The notes: generated by a model from the sequence alone, not told the origin. A DNA stretch of 64,000 nucleotides from Cohnella thailandensis (GCF_014212135.1 NZ_JACJVQ010000005.1:606892-670891); one strand, 5' to 3'. Positions 1 to 9,135 are shown, counted from the first letter of the stretch. Numbers and translations: made by a program.

Positions 1-723
1 GTGTACTTGGAGATCGAGGGAGTCGAGCGGAAATTCTTCAGGCGGAGAAAAATCGGCTATTCTTCCTTATTCTATGCCATCAACAACAATGCCGACTTCG
101 GCCTTCGGGTGCCCGAGACGAATCGGAACAAGAGCTCGCTGTTATCGGGATACGAGTATCGGTCGGGCGGTTCGTCCGAGAAAAGCAGGCTGGTCTCCTT
201 TATTCGAGGGTTCAACGAGAGAAGCGGAAGCCGGCTGCACAACTTCCTGAGAATGAGGCTCGACACCTCGAACTACTTAAGATGGCTTGGCGGAGCCGTG
301 CTGACGGGCAATTACGACGGCTTCGAGCAGAACTACGCCATCTATCGGCATTCGAAGACGGGGAAATACAGAATCATTCCTTGGGATTATGAGGGCACTT
401 GGGGGCGCAACTGCTACGGAAGAATCGTATCCAGCGATCTGGTCGACGTCAAGGGCTACAACTATCTGACGGTCAAGCTGCTGGAGAACCCGGAGATGCG
501 AAGAAAATACCGGAGCATACTCTCGAATGCCATAAAAGGACCCTTTACGGAGAGGGCGCTCATGCCGGTCGTTAACGGAATGCTGGAGAATATTTGGCCG
601 GATTTGCGGGAGGATCCGTACCGGCGGTGGACGAGAGCCGAATTCATGGGAGAAGCCGAAGTCATTCGCCAATATATTCGCGAGAGACGTTCGATCGTGT
701 CGGCGGCCATTCGGAAAATGTAG
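1..723 (+). CDS. CotH kinase family protein, C-terminal part (5' end outside window)
   Basis: The reading frame is open from the first base, so only the last ~240 residues are present and the true start lies upstream. The hallmark is around residues 101-131: an NYDGFEQNY segment followed by IPWDYEGTWG. This matches the CotH atypical kinase pattern, in which an Asn/Asp-Gly loop precedes a 'PWD' metal-binding motif. In Bacillus, CotH is a spore-coat protein kinase that phosphorylates coat proteins; secreted paralogues also occur, so a coat role is inference. No terminator is obvious before rarA, which starts 91 bp downstream. Confidence 0.8.
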   Translation: MYLEIEGVERKFFRRRKIGYSSLFYAINNNADFGLRVPETNRNKSSLLSGYEYRSGGSSEKSRLVSFIRGFNERSGSRLHNFLRMRLDTSNYLRWLGGAVLTGNYDGFEQNYAIYRHSKTGKYRIIPWDYEGTWGRNCYGRIVSSDLVDVKGYNYLTVKLLENPEMRRKYRSILSNAIKGPFTERALMPVVNGMLENIWPDLREDPYRRWTRAEFMGEAEVIRQYIRERRSIVSAAIRKM

Positions 724-813
724 AGCTTCGGACGGGAACGTGCGTTCCTCTTCGTTCTTTCGATTCCTTGCCGTTTCTGATATGATGGAGGAACAGAAAG
801 GCGGGAGAGCGAG

Positions 814-2139
814 TTGGATTTGTTCAGCTATCAGGCGGAATCGGAGCCGCGCGCCCGGCTATTGGCCGACAGGATGAGACCGGAGACGCTAGATGAATAT
901 ATCGGGCAAGAGCATATCGTAGGACCCGGCAAGCTTCTCCGGCGGGCGATCGAAGGAGATGCCGTCTCCTCGATTCTGCTGTTCGGACCTCCGGGCTGCG
1001 GGAAGACGACGCTGGCGCATATTATCTCGAAGCGGACGGAAGGGGATTTCGTCCGCTTGAATGCCGTTGACGCTTCGGTGAAGGATGTCCGCGAGGTCAT
1101 CGAACAGGCGGAAAGCAACAAAAAAATGTACGGGCGCAAGACGATCCTTTTCCTGGACGAGGTTCATCGCTTCAACAGCGCCAGGCAGGACGCGCTGCTG
1201 CCGGCCGTGGAGAAGGGAATCATCATCTTCATCGGGGCGACGACGGAGAACCCGTACCATTCCGTGAACGGGGCGCTTTTGTCCCGTTCGACGCTGTTCC
1301 GTCTGCAGTCGTTAACCAAGGAGCACTCCTTGCAGGCGATGAGAAGGGCGCTGGCCGATCCCGTCAAAGGATTGGGCTTCATGAAGCTGACGGTGGACGA
1401 AGAGGCGCTGCAGCATATCGCGTCGATGGCGAACGGCGATATTCGCCGGGCGCTGACGGCCCTGGAGCTGGCTGCCATCACGACGCCGTCCGAGATGGAC
1501 GGCTCCGTTCGCGTAACGGTGGAGATCGCCGAAGAATCGATTCGCCAGCCGACCGTGCAAGCGGACGAATCGACCCAATACGATGTCCTCTCCGCCTTCC
1601 ACAAGAGCGTAAGAGGGTCCAGCGACGCCGCTCTGTTCTGGTTCCTTTACGCCGTCGAGAAGCTGGGGATGGACCCGATGACCTTCCTGCGCAGATTGAC
1701 GGTTGCCTGCAGCGAGGATATCGGGCTGGCTAACCCCCAAGCGATGGTTCAGGCCGTCAGCGCCATGGAGGCGTATCACCGCATCGGCTGGCCGGAGTCC
1801 AAATATATCGTCGCCCAAGCGATCTTGTTCGCGGTCGAGAGCCCGAAGTCGAATTCGATCGCGGTGACGATCGGCAATATCATGAGCTCTCTCGAGACGC
1901 TGAAGTCGGCAGAAGTGCCCCTGCACTTAAGAGACGGCCATTATAGCGGCGCGAAGAAGCTTGGGCATGTCGGCTATCAATATCCGCATGATTTTCCAGG
2001 CCATTACGTGGACCAGCAGTACTTGCCGGACGCGATCCGCGGCCGTCGCTTCTACGAGGCGTCCGAACAAGGCACGGAGAAGAAGATCAAGCACAATCAA
2101 GAGCTGCGGCAGGGACGAAGCGGACAGGGGAATCCTTGA
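814..2139 (+). CDS. rarA: Replication-associated recombination protein A (AAA+ ATPase, RarA/MgsA)
   Basis: 441 aa, full length for RarA. The AAA+ core shows Walker A GPPGCGKTT (residues 58-66) and Walker B FLDEVH (113-118), then a sensor segment IGATTENPYHSVN. The C-terminal tetramerisation region includes GLANPQAM and ends near GHVGYQYPHDFPGHYV, all typical of the family. RarA acts at stalled replication forks together with SSB and recombination proteins. The start is TTG at 814, preceded by GGGAGAGCGAG; no ATG lies nearby in frame. The protein N-terminus MDLFSYQ fits the family. The gene appears monocistronic. Confidence 0.93.
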   Translation: MDLFSYQAESEPRARLLADRMRPETLDEYIGQEHIVGPGKLLRRAIEGDAVSSILLFGPPGCGKTTLAHIISKRTEGDFVRLNAVDASVKDVREVIEQAESNKKMYGRKTILFLDEVHRFNSARQDALLPAVEKGIIIFIGATTENPYHSVNGALLSRSTLFRLQSLTKEHSLQAMRRALADPVKGLGFMKLTVDEEALQHIASMANGDIRRALTALELAAITTPSEMDGSVRVTVEIAEESIRQPTVQADESTQYDVLSAFHKSVRGSSDAALFWFLYAVEKLGMDPMTFLRRLTVACSEDIGLANPQAMVQAVSAMEAYHRIGWPESKYIVAQAILFAVESPKSNSIAVTIGNIMSSLETLKSAEVPLHLRDGHYSGAKKLGHVGYQYPHDFPGHYVDQQYLPDAIRGRRFYEASEQGTEKKIKHNQELRQGRSGQGNP

Positions 2140-2371
2140 AAATAGGGACAAGCTATCCGATTTGGGAGCTCCTGAGGAGGATTGACGGCGGATATGCGGC
2201 GATTCTCGGTGCAAAATCGGCCTCTTCTTCCGGTTCACGCAAGTGTAAGGCGCTCCCTCGGCCGTTTACGGGTGGAAACGGCGTTTGACGCTTGCAGGAT
2301 CATCGTCTAAGCTTAAGTTAGCCGTATCTTCTTTTTCCATCATTTATCTTTTTTAATATGAAGGAGGTGTA

Positions 2372-2396
2372 CCTATCCTCTGAATCGGAGGATAGG
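2372..2396 (+). promoter_or_regulatory. Perfect hairpin enclosing the ribosome binding site of the CNNM/CorC gene
   Basis: CCTATCCTC (2372-2380) and GAGGATAGG (2388-2396) are perfect complements, giving a 9-bp stem with a 7-nt loop. The 3' arm contains the GGAGG (2387-2391) that suits the TTG start at 2403. A second Shine-Dalgarno-like AAGGAGGTG (2361-2369) lies just upstream and has no start codon at a normal distance. The stem would hide the ribosome binding site, suggesting translational control; no known riboswitch class was recognised. Confidence 0.5.
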
Positions 2397-2402
2397 AACC
2401 AT

Positions 2403-3746
2403 TTGGACCCTGACCCCTTTCCGCTTTACGTGGACATTATTTTGATTTTGGCATTGGTTTTCCTCAACGGATTCTTCGTATCCATCGAATTCGCGATGGT
2501 CAAGGTTCGCGGAACCCGAATCGATACCCTCGTTCAAGAAGGGAATCCGCGGGCTAAATTCGCTTCGCGCCTGACCGGCAATCTCGACGCCTATTTATCC
2601 GCCTGTCAGCTCGGCATTACGCTTGCCTCGCTGGGTTTGGGCTGGATCGGCGAACCGGCGATCGCAAGAGCGCTTGACCCTGTCTTTCGCGGGATCGGGT
2701 TATCGGAGAGTCTCATTCATCCCCTCGCCTTTATCATCGGCTTTACGCTGATCACCATTCTGCACATCGTATTAGGAGAGCTTGCGCCCAAGACCTTGGC
2801 CATTCGCCAAGCCGAGACGGTAACGTTGTGGGCTTCCGCGCCCCTGATCGTGTTCCGCAAGATTATGAGCCCTTTTATCTGGCTTTTGAACGGCATGGCG
2901 AATCGATTGCTGAAGCTGATCGGGATCGAACCCGCCTCGGAAGACTCTTCGGCGCATACGGAAGAAGAAATTCGCATCCTGATGAAGGAGAGCCATAAGA
3001 GCGGGCTCATCGACAAAACCGAGCTAACGCTTGTCGATAATATCTTCGATTTTGCGGAGACCAATGCCCGCGAAATCATGATCCCGCGCACCGAAATGAT
3101 CTGCCTGTACGCCAACCACCCGTTCGAAGAGAACCGGGCTACCGTCCTTAGAGAGATGCACACCCGTTATCCGGTCTGCGAGAAGGACAAGGACAACATC
3201 ATCGGATTCGTGCATATTCGCGACTTGCTCAAGGATGCCGATTGCTCCGTGCAAGATATTCGCCAGCTTCTGCGGCCGCTCTTGACCGTTCCGGAGAGCA
3301 TGCCGATCAGCAATTTGCTTAAGCTCATGCAGAAGAACAAATCGCAAATCGCGATCCTGATCGACGAATACGGCGGCACCTCCGGTCTGGTTACGCTGGA
3401 GGATATCATGGAAGAGATCGTCGGCGAGATTCAGGACGAATTCGACGAAGAGCGCCCCGACATGGAGAAGAAGGACGATCAGACTTATTCGATCAGCGGC
3501 ATGATGCTGATCGAAGAGGTGAACAGTTACTTCGGGCTGGAGATTCCGACGGAAGACTACGATACGATCGGAGGCTGGGTATACTCCCAGATCGAGAATC
3601 CGCCACGGAAGAACCAGACGGTCGAAGTGGAGGAAGGCATTCGGTTCATTATCGAAGAGACCGATCACCTCCGCATTTCAAGAATATTTGTTGTCCGCGA
3701 CGAGCAAGTGAGCGCTTGGGAGCCTCAGGAATCCGTTACGGGTTGA
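2403..3746 (+). CDS. Hemolysin-family CNNM/CorC membrane protein (DUF21-CBS-CorC_HlyC)
   Basis: About 447 aa. Domain order: an N-terminal DUF21/CNNM transmembrane domain with about four hydrophobic segments (ILILALVFLNGFFVSIEFAM; SACQLGITLASLGLGWIGEP; IIGFTLITILHIVLGELAPK), then a CBS pair (about 215-335), then a CorC_HlyC domain with DYDTIGGWV. The family is linked to magnesium or divalent-cation efflux and tolerance; the 'hemolysin' name is historical. TTG 2403 is preferred because GGAGG sits 11 nt upstream. An in-frame ATG at 2358 would add 15 residues but lacks a ribosome binding site. A hairpin covers the preferred site. Confidence 0.85.
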   Translation: MDPDPFPLYVDIILILALVFLNGFFVSIEFAMVKVRGTRIDTLVQEGNPRAKFASRLTGNLDAYLSACQLGITLASLGLGWIGEPAIARALDPVFRGIGLSESLIHPLAFIIGFTLITILHIVLGELAPKTLAIRQAETVTLWASAPLIVFRKIMSPFIWLLNGMANRLLKLIGIEPASEDSSAHTEEEIRILMKESHKSGLIDKTELTLVDNIFDFAETNAREIMIPRTEMICLYANHPFEENRATVLREMHTRYPVCEKDKDNIIGFVHIRDLLKDADCSVQDIRQLLRPLLTVPESMPISNLLKLMQKNKSQIAILIDEYGGTSGLVTLEDIMEEIVGEIQDEFDEERPDMEKKDDQTYSISGMMLIEEVNSYFGLEIPTEDYDTIGGWVYSQIENPPRKNQTVEVEEGIRFIIEETDHLRISRIFVVRDEQVSAWEPQESVTG

Positions 3747-3772
3747 CTTTTCTATTCTCATAAGATGCCAAG

Positions 3773-3811
3773 AGGGGCGACCCTTAAGTCAATGACTTAG
3801 GGGTCGCCCCT
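3773..3811. terminator. Bidirectional hairpin terminator between convergent genes
   Basis: AGGGGCGACCC (3773-3783) pairs with GGGTCGCCCCT (3801-3811), and an inner TAAGTC/GACTTA pair extends the stem. It lies between the convergent CNNM gene and the minus-strand MFS gene. The T-tract is weak on both sides. Confidence 0.7.
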
Positions 3812-3823
3812 TATTGCGTTCGT

Positions 3824-4984
3824 TTATGCCTTCGAACGACGAAGGTGCACGGCCAGGAAGCCGACAACCGCCATGAAGGCGAAGACTCCGCCCAACCGGA
3901 ATACGGCGGCGTGATCGTAAGCGTCGTAGAGCCAGCCGCCCAGCGTTCCGGCGATAAGCCCGGCCAATCCCGTCCATACCATCCCGAACAGAGCTTGACC
4001 GGAGGAGCGGTACTCGTCGGGAACGATGGATTGGAGATATCTCAGTGCCGTAATGTAATAAATGCCGAACGTGACGCTGTGCATCGTCTGAATGGCGACG
4101 AAAGCGATCGGCTCGTTCGAGATGCTGAGCAGCACCATCCGGAGAGCGTACATAAGGCTGGCGAAAGCGAGAAGCGGGAGCTCCTTGAAGCGATGCCCAT
4201 ACTTGGACAGCAGGAAGAACATCGGAATCTCGCTTAAGGAGGAAGCGAGGGAGGAGGCTCCGATCAACGACTCGGAGGCTCCGAATTCCTTCATCGTCAC
4301 GGCGAGGAAGCCGTCGTTCATCCGGTGCGACACCGAGACGAGGGCGACGAGACCGAAGAAGACAAGCGTCTCTCTTCGCTTAAGAACGCTCCATAGGCTG
4401 CCGAATCGGAACGGAGTCGCGGATTTCTGAAAATCGCCCAGAGCAAACGAGAGAACCAGAGAGCAAAGCACGGTGATAAGGGCGATCCACAGCGTAAGAT
4501 CGGAGCCGCTTGCCTTGAGCAGGAATCCGAAGAGGATGGCGCAGACGGCGAAGCCGAGCGAGCCGAACATGCGAATGGCCGAGAAGGAACGGTTCAGCTT
4601 CTCCGCGGCAAGCAAAGTGACGCTGTCCATCATCGAATTGACGGGCGTTTGGAAGAAATAGAATACTCCCATAAGCACGGAGACGACGCCGAACTCCTTC
4701 TGGGGGAGCAGCAGCGCGAGCGCGAAGATCTGACCCAGGAAGATCAAGCTAAGCACCCGCCGCAGCGCCTTGGATTTATCGGCGGCGACGCCGGCCAGCA
4801 GATTCGAGAAAATAGACAGCAGAGGACCGATCGAGAAGATGGCGCCGATCTGCAGTTTGGTAAAGCCGATATCGTAGAAGTAGAGCGGGAAATAGGTGAC
4901 GACGAGCACCATCGTCGCATAGTTCACAAAGTGAAGGCTGCGGAGAACCGTCAGCTGTCCCGGCCCGGATAGCCATCTTTTCAT
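3824..4984 (-). CDS. MFS transporter (MFS_1-like family)
   Basis: 386 aa with about 12 hydrophobic segments over the whole length. The N-terminus (LHFVNYATMVLVVTYFPLY) and the loop AADKSKALRRVL resemble the LacY/NupG/HcaT-like MFS_1_like group, which often includes sugar or nucleoside symporters. The substrate is unknown. Its ATG overlaps the stop of the upstream MATE-like gene (ATGA at 4981-4984 on the minus strand), so the two are translationally coupled in one operon. A shared transport task is plausible but unproven. Confidence 0.8.
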   Translation of the reverse strand: MKRWLSGPGQLTVLRSLHFVNYATMVLVVTYFPLYFYDIGFTKLQIGAIFSIGPLLSIFSNLLAGVAADKSKALRRVLSLIFLGQIFALALLLPQKEFGVVSVLMGVFYFFQTPVNSMMDSVTLLAAEKLNRSFSAIRMFGSLGFAVCAILFGFLLKASGSDLTLWIALITVLCSLVLSFALGDFQKSATPFRFGSLWSVLKRRETLVFFGLVALVSVSHRMNDGFLAVTMKEFGASESLIGASSLASSLSEIPMFFLLSKYGHRFKELPLLAFASLMYALRMVLLSISNEPIAFVAIQTMHSVTFGIYYITALRYLQSIVPDEYRSSGQALFGMVWTGLAGLIAGTLGGWLYDAYDHAAVFRLGGVFAFMAVVGFLAVHLRRSKA

Positions 4985-6330
4985 GCTTGTCTCTCCTTGC
5001 TTGGAAGTATGGATAGCTTATCGTTCGACTCGCCCCTGGAATAGCGCCGGATCAGCCAGAGCAGCACGAGGAGCTCGGCGGCTATTCCCCCGGATTGGGA
5101 CAGCGCGGCGAGAGCTCCCGCCCACTGGGGCAGCGCTAGCGTCAGCGTAACGATCAGAGCGACGGTTACGGCCGCGTTGGCCGTCTGAGACCCGAACATC
5201 AGCTTAGTCTGGCTTCGGGACAGGATGATTCCGTTTACGCTATCGAGCCACGGGAAGACGAGCACATACGGCAGGAAAGCTCTTAAGGCATGGACGCTGG
5301 ATTCCAACAAAGCTCCTTTCACCCCGAAGACGGAGGCGAATACCCACTCTCCGGCAGACGTGTAGGCGAAGGAGGCGACGATCACCCCCGGAACGAAAGC
5401 CATCCAAAGAACGAACCGCTTGACCAGATGCGGATGCGTCCGGTGGAATTGCAGAGAGATCTGGTGAAAATACGTAAAAAAGCCGAGCACGAGGCCCATG
5501 AAGCTATTGGCTAACGATAAGGAGGCGATCGAGAGAGCCCCTTGGTCCGTATGCCCGAGCAAGGCGTTCAGAATGGGCGGTACCCAGACGACGATAAAGG
5601 AGGAGAAGAGCAGCGGGCTATAAAAGTTCAGCACCTGCTTGGGCCGCCTGATTTCGCAATCCGAAGCGGAATCGGGGAGCTCCTTCGCCAGCTTGCGTCC
5701 CTCCAGCCAGCTGACGGCCGCCTCGATGACCATGCCGAACACGAAGATGATCGCTCCTTGCCGGGAGTGGCTCACTCCGACGTGGAGAATATATTGGGAG
5801 AGAGCGAACATGCCTCCCAATCGGAAGAGCATCCCGATCGTGAGCCACTTCGTTCTCATCTTGTAAATAATGATCCCTTGATAGAGGCAGCGAATGCCGG
5901 AGAATACGCTGAGGAACATCAGGACGGCATAGACGTCGGTAGAAGCTTCGGTCGTCTCCGGATCCGCTCCGTAGGCTCCTCCGAAGATCCAGGTTCCGAC
6001 GGGCGAATAGGCGACCAAAGCTCCGAAGATAAGGGAAGCGCCGAACACGATGAACGCGACCTGCCTTACCGCGGCGAACGAGCGCCGGTCGCGCACCAAA
6101 GCGGAGCAAGTCTCGCGGAAGAGAACCGCGGGCCGCTCGGTAACCGTGAGCAAGCTCATAGCGGTAGCGTAGCCCGCGATGATAAGCTCGGGATTGGCGG
6201 CGCGCGCCAGCGTGCCGTTGATGATGGCGTGGGACAAGTTGATCAGCAAGGCGGATAAGCCGAGCGGGATAAAAAACAAAAAAAGCCGCTTCATGGTGAC
6301 GTACTCGGGCTTCGCAGACAAAAGTTCCAT
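4981..6330 (-). CDS. MATE-like multidrug/solute exporter (MOP superfamily)
   Basis: 449 aa, about 12 predicted membrane segments starting at residue ~14 (FLFFIPLGLSALLINLSHAI). Length and pattern fit the MATE/MOP superfamily; Paenibacillus homologues are usually labelled 'multi antimicrobial extrusion protein MatE'. The substrate cannot be read from the sequence. It is the first gene of a minus-strand pair with the MFS transporter, with a 4-nt overlap. On the minus strand an AAGGAG-type ribosome binding site precedes the ATG at 6330. Confidence 0.7.
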   Translation of the reverse strand: MELLSAKPEYVTMKRLFLFFIPLGLSALLINLSHAIINGTLARAANPELIIAGYATAMSLLTVTERPAVLFRETCSALVRDRRSFAAVRQVAFIVFGASLIFGALVAYSPVGTWIFGGAYGADPETTEASTDVYAVLMFLSVFSGIRCLYQGIIIYKMRTKWLTIGMLFRLGGMFALSQYILHVGVSHSRQGAIIFVFGMVIEAAVSWLEGRKLAKELPDSASDCEIRRPKQVLNFYSPLLFSSFIVVWVPPILNALLGHTDQGALSIASLSLANSFMGLVLGFFTYFHQISLQFHRTHPHLVKRFVLWMAFVPGVIVASFAYTSAGEWVFASVFGVKGALLESSVHALRAFLPYVLVFPWLDSVNGIILSRSQTKLMFGSQTANAAVTVALIVTLTLALPQWAGALAALSQSGGIAAELLVLLWLIRRYSRGESNDKLSILPSKERQA

Positions 6331-6462
6331 CTCCTTATAAACACGAACGGAGTAATTATAACAGGTTCCCTCCCGCAGAGGGGATGTTTAAGAGAGATTT
6401 TGACTGGATTTAGACTTTCCGAAATGATAAATTAGAGAATGACATGGGAACAGGAGATGATT

Positions 6463-6813
6463 ATGGGACAGCGGGTTGATAAGCGCGATTGGGCGGACGC
6501 TCAGTTTGCGCCGGATAACCGTCTTGGCATTGCCGTTCCGAGCTTATCCCTTCCGTGGGAACGGATGAGCGGGAGCGAGCGGATCGCCGTGCTGGAAGCA
6601 TGGGAATCGATTCGAGGAACGATTCCGGATCGGATCTTCGAGTTCGAGAGGCGGATCAGGGAGCTTCAGGATGCGCTCTTCGAAGAAGAGGATTTCGTTC
6701 GATCCTGTCGATTGAACGCTGCGATCGCCGAGCTTGCCAGCCGCATAAACGATCTGAATATCTGGTATCGTACGGAGCAGGATTTCGAAGTAGAGACTCG
6801 TCTGCACAGCTGA
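6463..6813 (+). CDS. Small conserved-type hypothetical protein (charged, helical)
   Basis: About 116 aa if translation starts at ATG 6463, which has AGGAG 6 nt upstream; an in-frame ATG at 6439 lacks a ribosome binding site. The protein is rich in Glu and Arg, with a long amphipathic helix region (RIFEFERRIRELQDALFEEE) and no membrane segment or cysteine cluster. No family was recognised. It ends 27 nt before the YtpB-like terpene synthase gene and is read in the same direction, so the two are probably co-transcribed. The function is unknown. Confidence 0.65.
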   Translation: MGQRVDKRDWADAQFAPDNRLGIAVPSLSLPWERMSGSERIAVLEAWESIRGTIPDRIFEFERRIRELQDALFEEEDFVRSCRLNAAIAELASRINDLNIWYRTEQDFEVETRLHS

Positions 6814-6840
6814 GTCTTATCAGCAGCTGGAGGTAAGCAA

Positions 6841-7920
6841 TTGACCGATAACAACTTGCTCGCGGGCCGATCTCCCCGTGGCCCGGTCGCCTTGATGGCT
6901 CGGGTCTACAAGCACGTTCTTCCCGACGTGAAGCGAGAGCTGAGCGGCTGGAGAAGGATCGCGGAGGAGATCCCGGATTCGGAGCTTCGCAAACAAGCGA
7001 TCGACAGCATGACGGCGAAGGAATTTCATTGCATAGGCGGAGGGGTATATGCCGCAGCCAATCTGGATGCCAAGGATATTCTTCTTCCTCTAATCGTTGC
7101 CCTGCAAACCATAAGCGACTATTTAGACAATTTGTGCGACCGAAGCACCTCTCTGGATCCGGACGATTTCCGCTTGCTGCACCGCAGCATGCTGGACGCG
7201 GTAACGCCGGATGCGCCGCTCGCGAATTATTACGAGCTGCGCGAGGAGCAGGACGACGGCGGGTACCTGCACAAGCTTGTCTTGAAATGCCAATCCTGCG
7301 TCTCTCGGTTGCCCTCCTATCACCTTGTTCAAGAGGAAGTCCGGTACTTGGTATCGCTCTACGGCGATCTTCAGGTATATAAGCATATTGCCGTCGATCA
7401 GAGAGAACCGAGACTTCTCGAGTGGTGGAAGCTTCATTCGAGCCAATATCCCGAGCTGCTGTGGAACGAGTTCGCGGCCGCTACCGGTTCGACCTTAGGG
7501 ATGTTCATGCTCTTCCTCGCCGCGAGCGACGAGAACTTGAAGCCCGCCGACAGTCAAGCGATTAGGGAGCTTTATTTTCCATCGATCAACGGACTTCATA
7601 TTCTGCTTGATTACCTGATCGATCAGGCGGAGGATGCCGTGGGCGGAGATTTGAACTTCTGCAGCTATTTCGAGAGCCAGGAAGAGCTAGACAGGCGGAT
7701 GCTGCGCATGGTACAAGCCGCGCGGGCATCGGCAGACCGGCTGCCGTTCTCTAGCTTCCATCGGATGATCGTGGAAGGACTGGTCGCCCTGTACCTGTCC
7801 GATCCCAAGGTCAGAGATCAGGCCGAAGTTCGGAATACCGCCAAGCAATTGATGAAAGGCAGTCCTTGGACAAGAGTGTTCTTCTGGCTGAACAGCCATT
7901 GGATACGCAAGGCCATGTAA
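6841..7920 (+). CDS. ytpB: Tetraprenyl-beta-curcumene synthase family protein (YtpB, DUF2600)
   Basis: 359 aa, the usual family size. YtpB of B. subtilis is a class I-type terpene synthase that cyclises tetraprenyl (C35) or geranylfarnesyl diphosphate toward sesquarterpenes. Characteristic segments are EFHCIGGGVYAA near residue 61, a DYLDNLCDR acidic motif near residue 97 (the probable metal-binding region) and HILLDYLIDQAEDAVGGDLNFC near 258. The TTG start at 6841 has GGAGGT 7 nt upstream. The Cys pair in KCQSCVSRLP is visible. The partner cyclase SqhC is not in this window. The symbol is by homology. Confidence 0.85.
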   Translation: MTDNNLLAGRSPRGPVALMARVYKHVLPDVKRELSGWRRIAEEIPDSELRKQAIDSMTAKEFHCIGGGVYAAANLDAKDILLPLIVALQTISDYLDNLCDRSTSLDPDDFRLLHRSMLDAVTPDAPLANYYELREEQDDGGYLHKLVLKCQSCVSRLPSYHLVQEEVRYLVSLYGDLQVYKHIAVDQREPRLLEWWKLHSSQYPELLWNEFAAATGSTLGMFMLFLAASDENLKPADSQAIRELYFPSINGLHILLDYLIDQAEDAVGGDLNFCSYFESQEELDRRMLRMVQAARASADRLPFSSFHRMIVEGLVALYLSDPKVRDQAEVRNTAKQLMKGSPWTRVFFWLNSHWIRKAM

Positions 7921-7956
7921 AGTGGAGAGAGACACATACTTGAAGGGAGCAATACC

Positions 7957-8925
7957 ATGAGCGCAGTCAAGAAAATTGCCGTTCTCACAAGCGGCGGAGA
8001 TTCCCAAGGCATGAACGCGGCCGTTCGTTCGGTCGTCAGAAGCGCGCTGTTCCGAGGATTGGAAGTATACGGGGTGCAGCGCGGCTATCAAGGTCTTCTG
8101 AACGAAGATCTCCGTCCGATGGATCTTCGCAGCGTAGGCGACATTATTCAGCGCGGAGGCACGATTCTGCAGACCGCCCGCTGTAAAGAGTTCGTGACGC
8201 CGGAAGGCCAACAGCGCGGTGCGGAAGTGCTGCGCAAGCTCGGCATCGACGGGCTTGTCGTCATCGGCGGGGACGGTTCCTACCAAGGCGCCAACAAGCT
8301 GAGCAAGCTCGGCATCAAGACGATGGGCTTGCCGGGAACGATCGATAACGATATTCCGTTCACGGACTTCACGATCGGTTTCGATACGGCGGTCAGCATT
8401 GTCGTCGATGCCATCAACAAGCTGCGCGACACGATGACCTCTCACGAGCGCTCTTCCATCGTCGAAGTCATGGGCCGCCATTGCGGAGACATCGCTCTCT
8501 ATGCCGGACTTGCCAGCGGAGCCGAATCGATTCTCGTTCCGGAAGTCCCGTTCGATATCAAGGAGATCTCTAACCGGATGAAGGAGAACTTCCAGAACGG
8601 CAAGCGCCACAGTATCGTTATCGTGGCGGAAGGCGCCGGACGCGGCGAGGATATCGCCCGCGAGATTACCGGCAACTGCGGCATCGAGCCTCGCGTAACG
8701 GTTCTCGGCCATATTCAGCGCGGAGGCACTCCGACGCATAACGACCGGATTCTGGCCAGCCGTCTCGGCGATTTCGCCGTTCAGAGGCTGACCGAAGGGG
8801 ATTCCGCCAAGGCGTGCGGCATTATCAAGGGCGAGCTGGTCACGACGGATATCGACAAGGTTGTCTCCACCAAGAAGAGCTTCGATATGGACTTATACAA
8901 TCTTGCCATTCGTCTGGCGCAATAA
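7957..8925 (+). CDS. pfkA: ATP-dependent 6-phosphofructokinase
   Basis: 322 aa, standard bacterial PfkA length. It phosphorylates fructose 6-phosphate to the 1,6-bisphosphate in glycolysis. Visible motifs are the ATP site GGDSQGMNAAVR (13-24), GGDGSYQGA (104-112), catalytic TIDND (128-132, base Asp130), FDTAVS, MGRHCGD and GHIQRGGTP. The usual Gly-Gly-Asp-(A/S)-Pro-Gly loop reads GGDSQG here, with Gln in place of Pro, which I recall from other Paenibacillus PfkA proteins. The gene stands alone here, without pykA next to it, and is followed by a strong terminator. Confidence 0.96.
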   Translation: MSAVKKIAVLTSGGDSQGMNAAVRSVVRSALFRGLEVYGVQRGYQGLLNEDLRPMDLRSVGDIIQRGGTILQTARCKEFVTPEGQQRGAEVLRKLGIDGLVVIGGDGSYQGANKLSKLGIKTMGLPGTIDNDIPFTDFTIGFDTAVSIVVDAINKLRDTMTSHERSSIVEVMGRHCGDIALYAGLASGAESILVPEVPFDIKEISNRMKENFQNGKRHSIVIVAEGAGRGEDIAREITGNCGIEPRVTVLGHIQRGGTPTHNDRILASRLGDFAVQRLTEGDSAKACGIIKGELVTTDIDKVVSTKKSFDMDLYNLAIRLAQ

Positions 8926-8956
8926 CGCCGTCGCTCAATCGAATATAAGGACTGGA

Positions 8957-9013
8957 AACCGTCTTTCGGAAGCCGGGAGAATTTCTCCTGCCGGCCTCGG
9001 AAGGACGGTTTTT
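8957..9013 (+). terminator. Rho-independent terminator after pfkA
   Basis: AACCGTC (8957-8963) pairs with GACGGTT (9004-9010), enclosing an internal GCCGG/CCGGC stem, and is followed by a short T-run. It isolates pfkA from the RG-I island. Confidence 0.75.
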
Positions 9014-9097
9014 GCGTAAATGGCGCTTTATGCAAAAAAGGACGAGACGCACGGGAAAGTCCAAGCGATCCTCGGCAGGTCCGAAACCGCGAACAAA

Positions 9098-9135
9098 AAT
9101 GTCCGATTGCCGGCAAACGCGCTCCGTTCTACGCT
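9098..9135 (+). promoter_or_regulatory. Island promoter 1 (GTCCGATTG box + sigma-A-type promoter) for the PL11 gene
   Basis: AATGTCCGA begins at 9098; the -35 TTGCCG is at 9107-9112, the spacer is exactly 17 bp, and the -10 TACGCT is at 9130-9135. The same box fused to the -35, with the same spacing, occurs at three other places in the island. The weak -35 and -10 elements fit activation by the YesS-like AraC protein. Confidence 0.65.

Noticed and set aside
2160..2357. M-box or yybP-ykoY riboswitch before the CNNM gene
   Set aside because: The region folds, but the conserved sequences of these classes as I know them are not present; only the hairpin near the start codon is reported.
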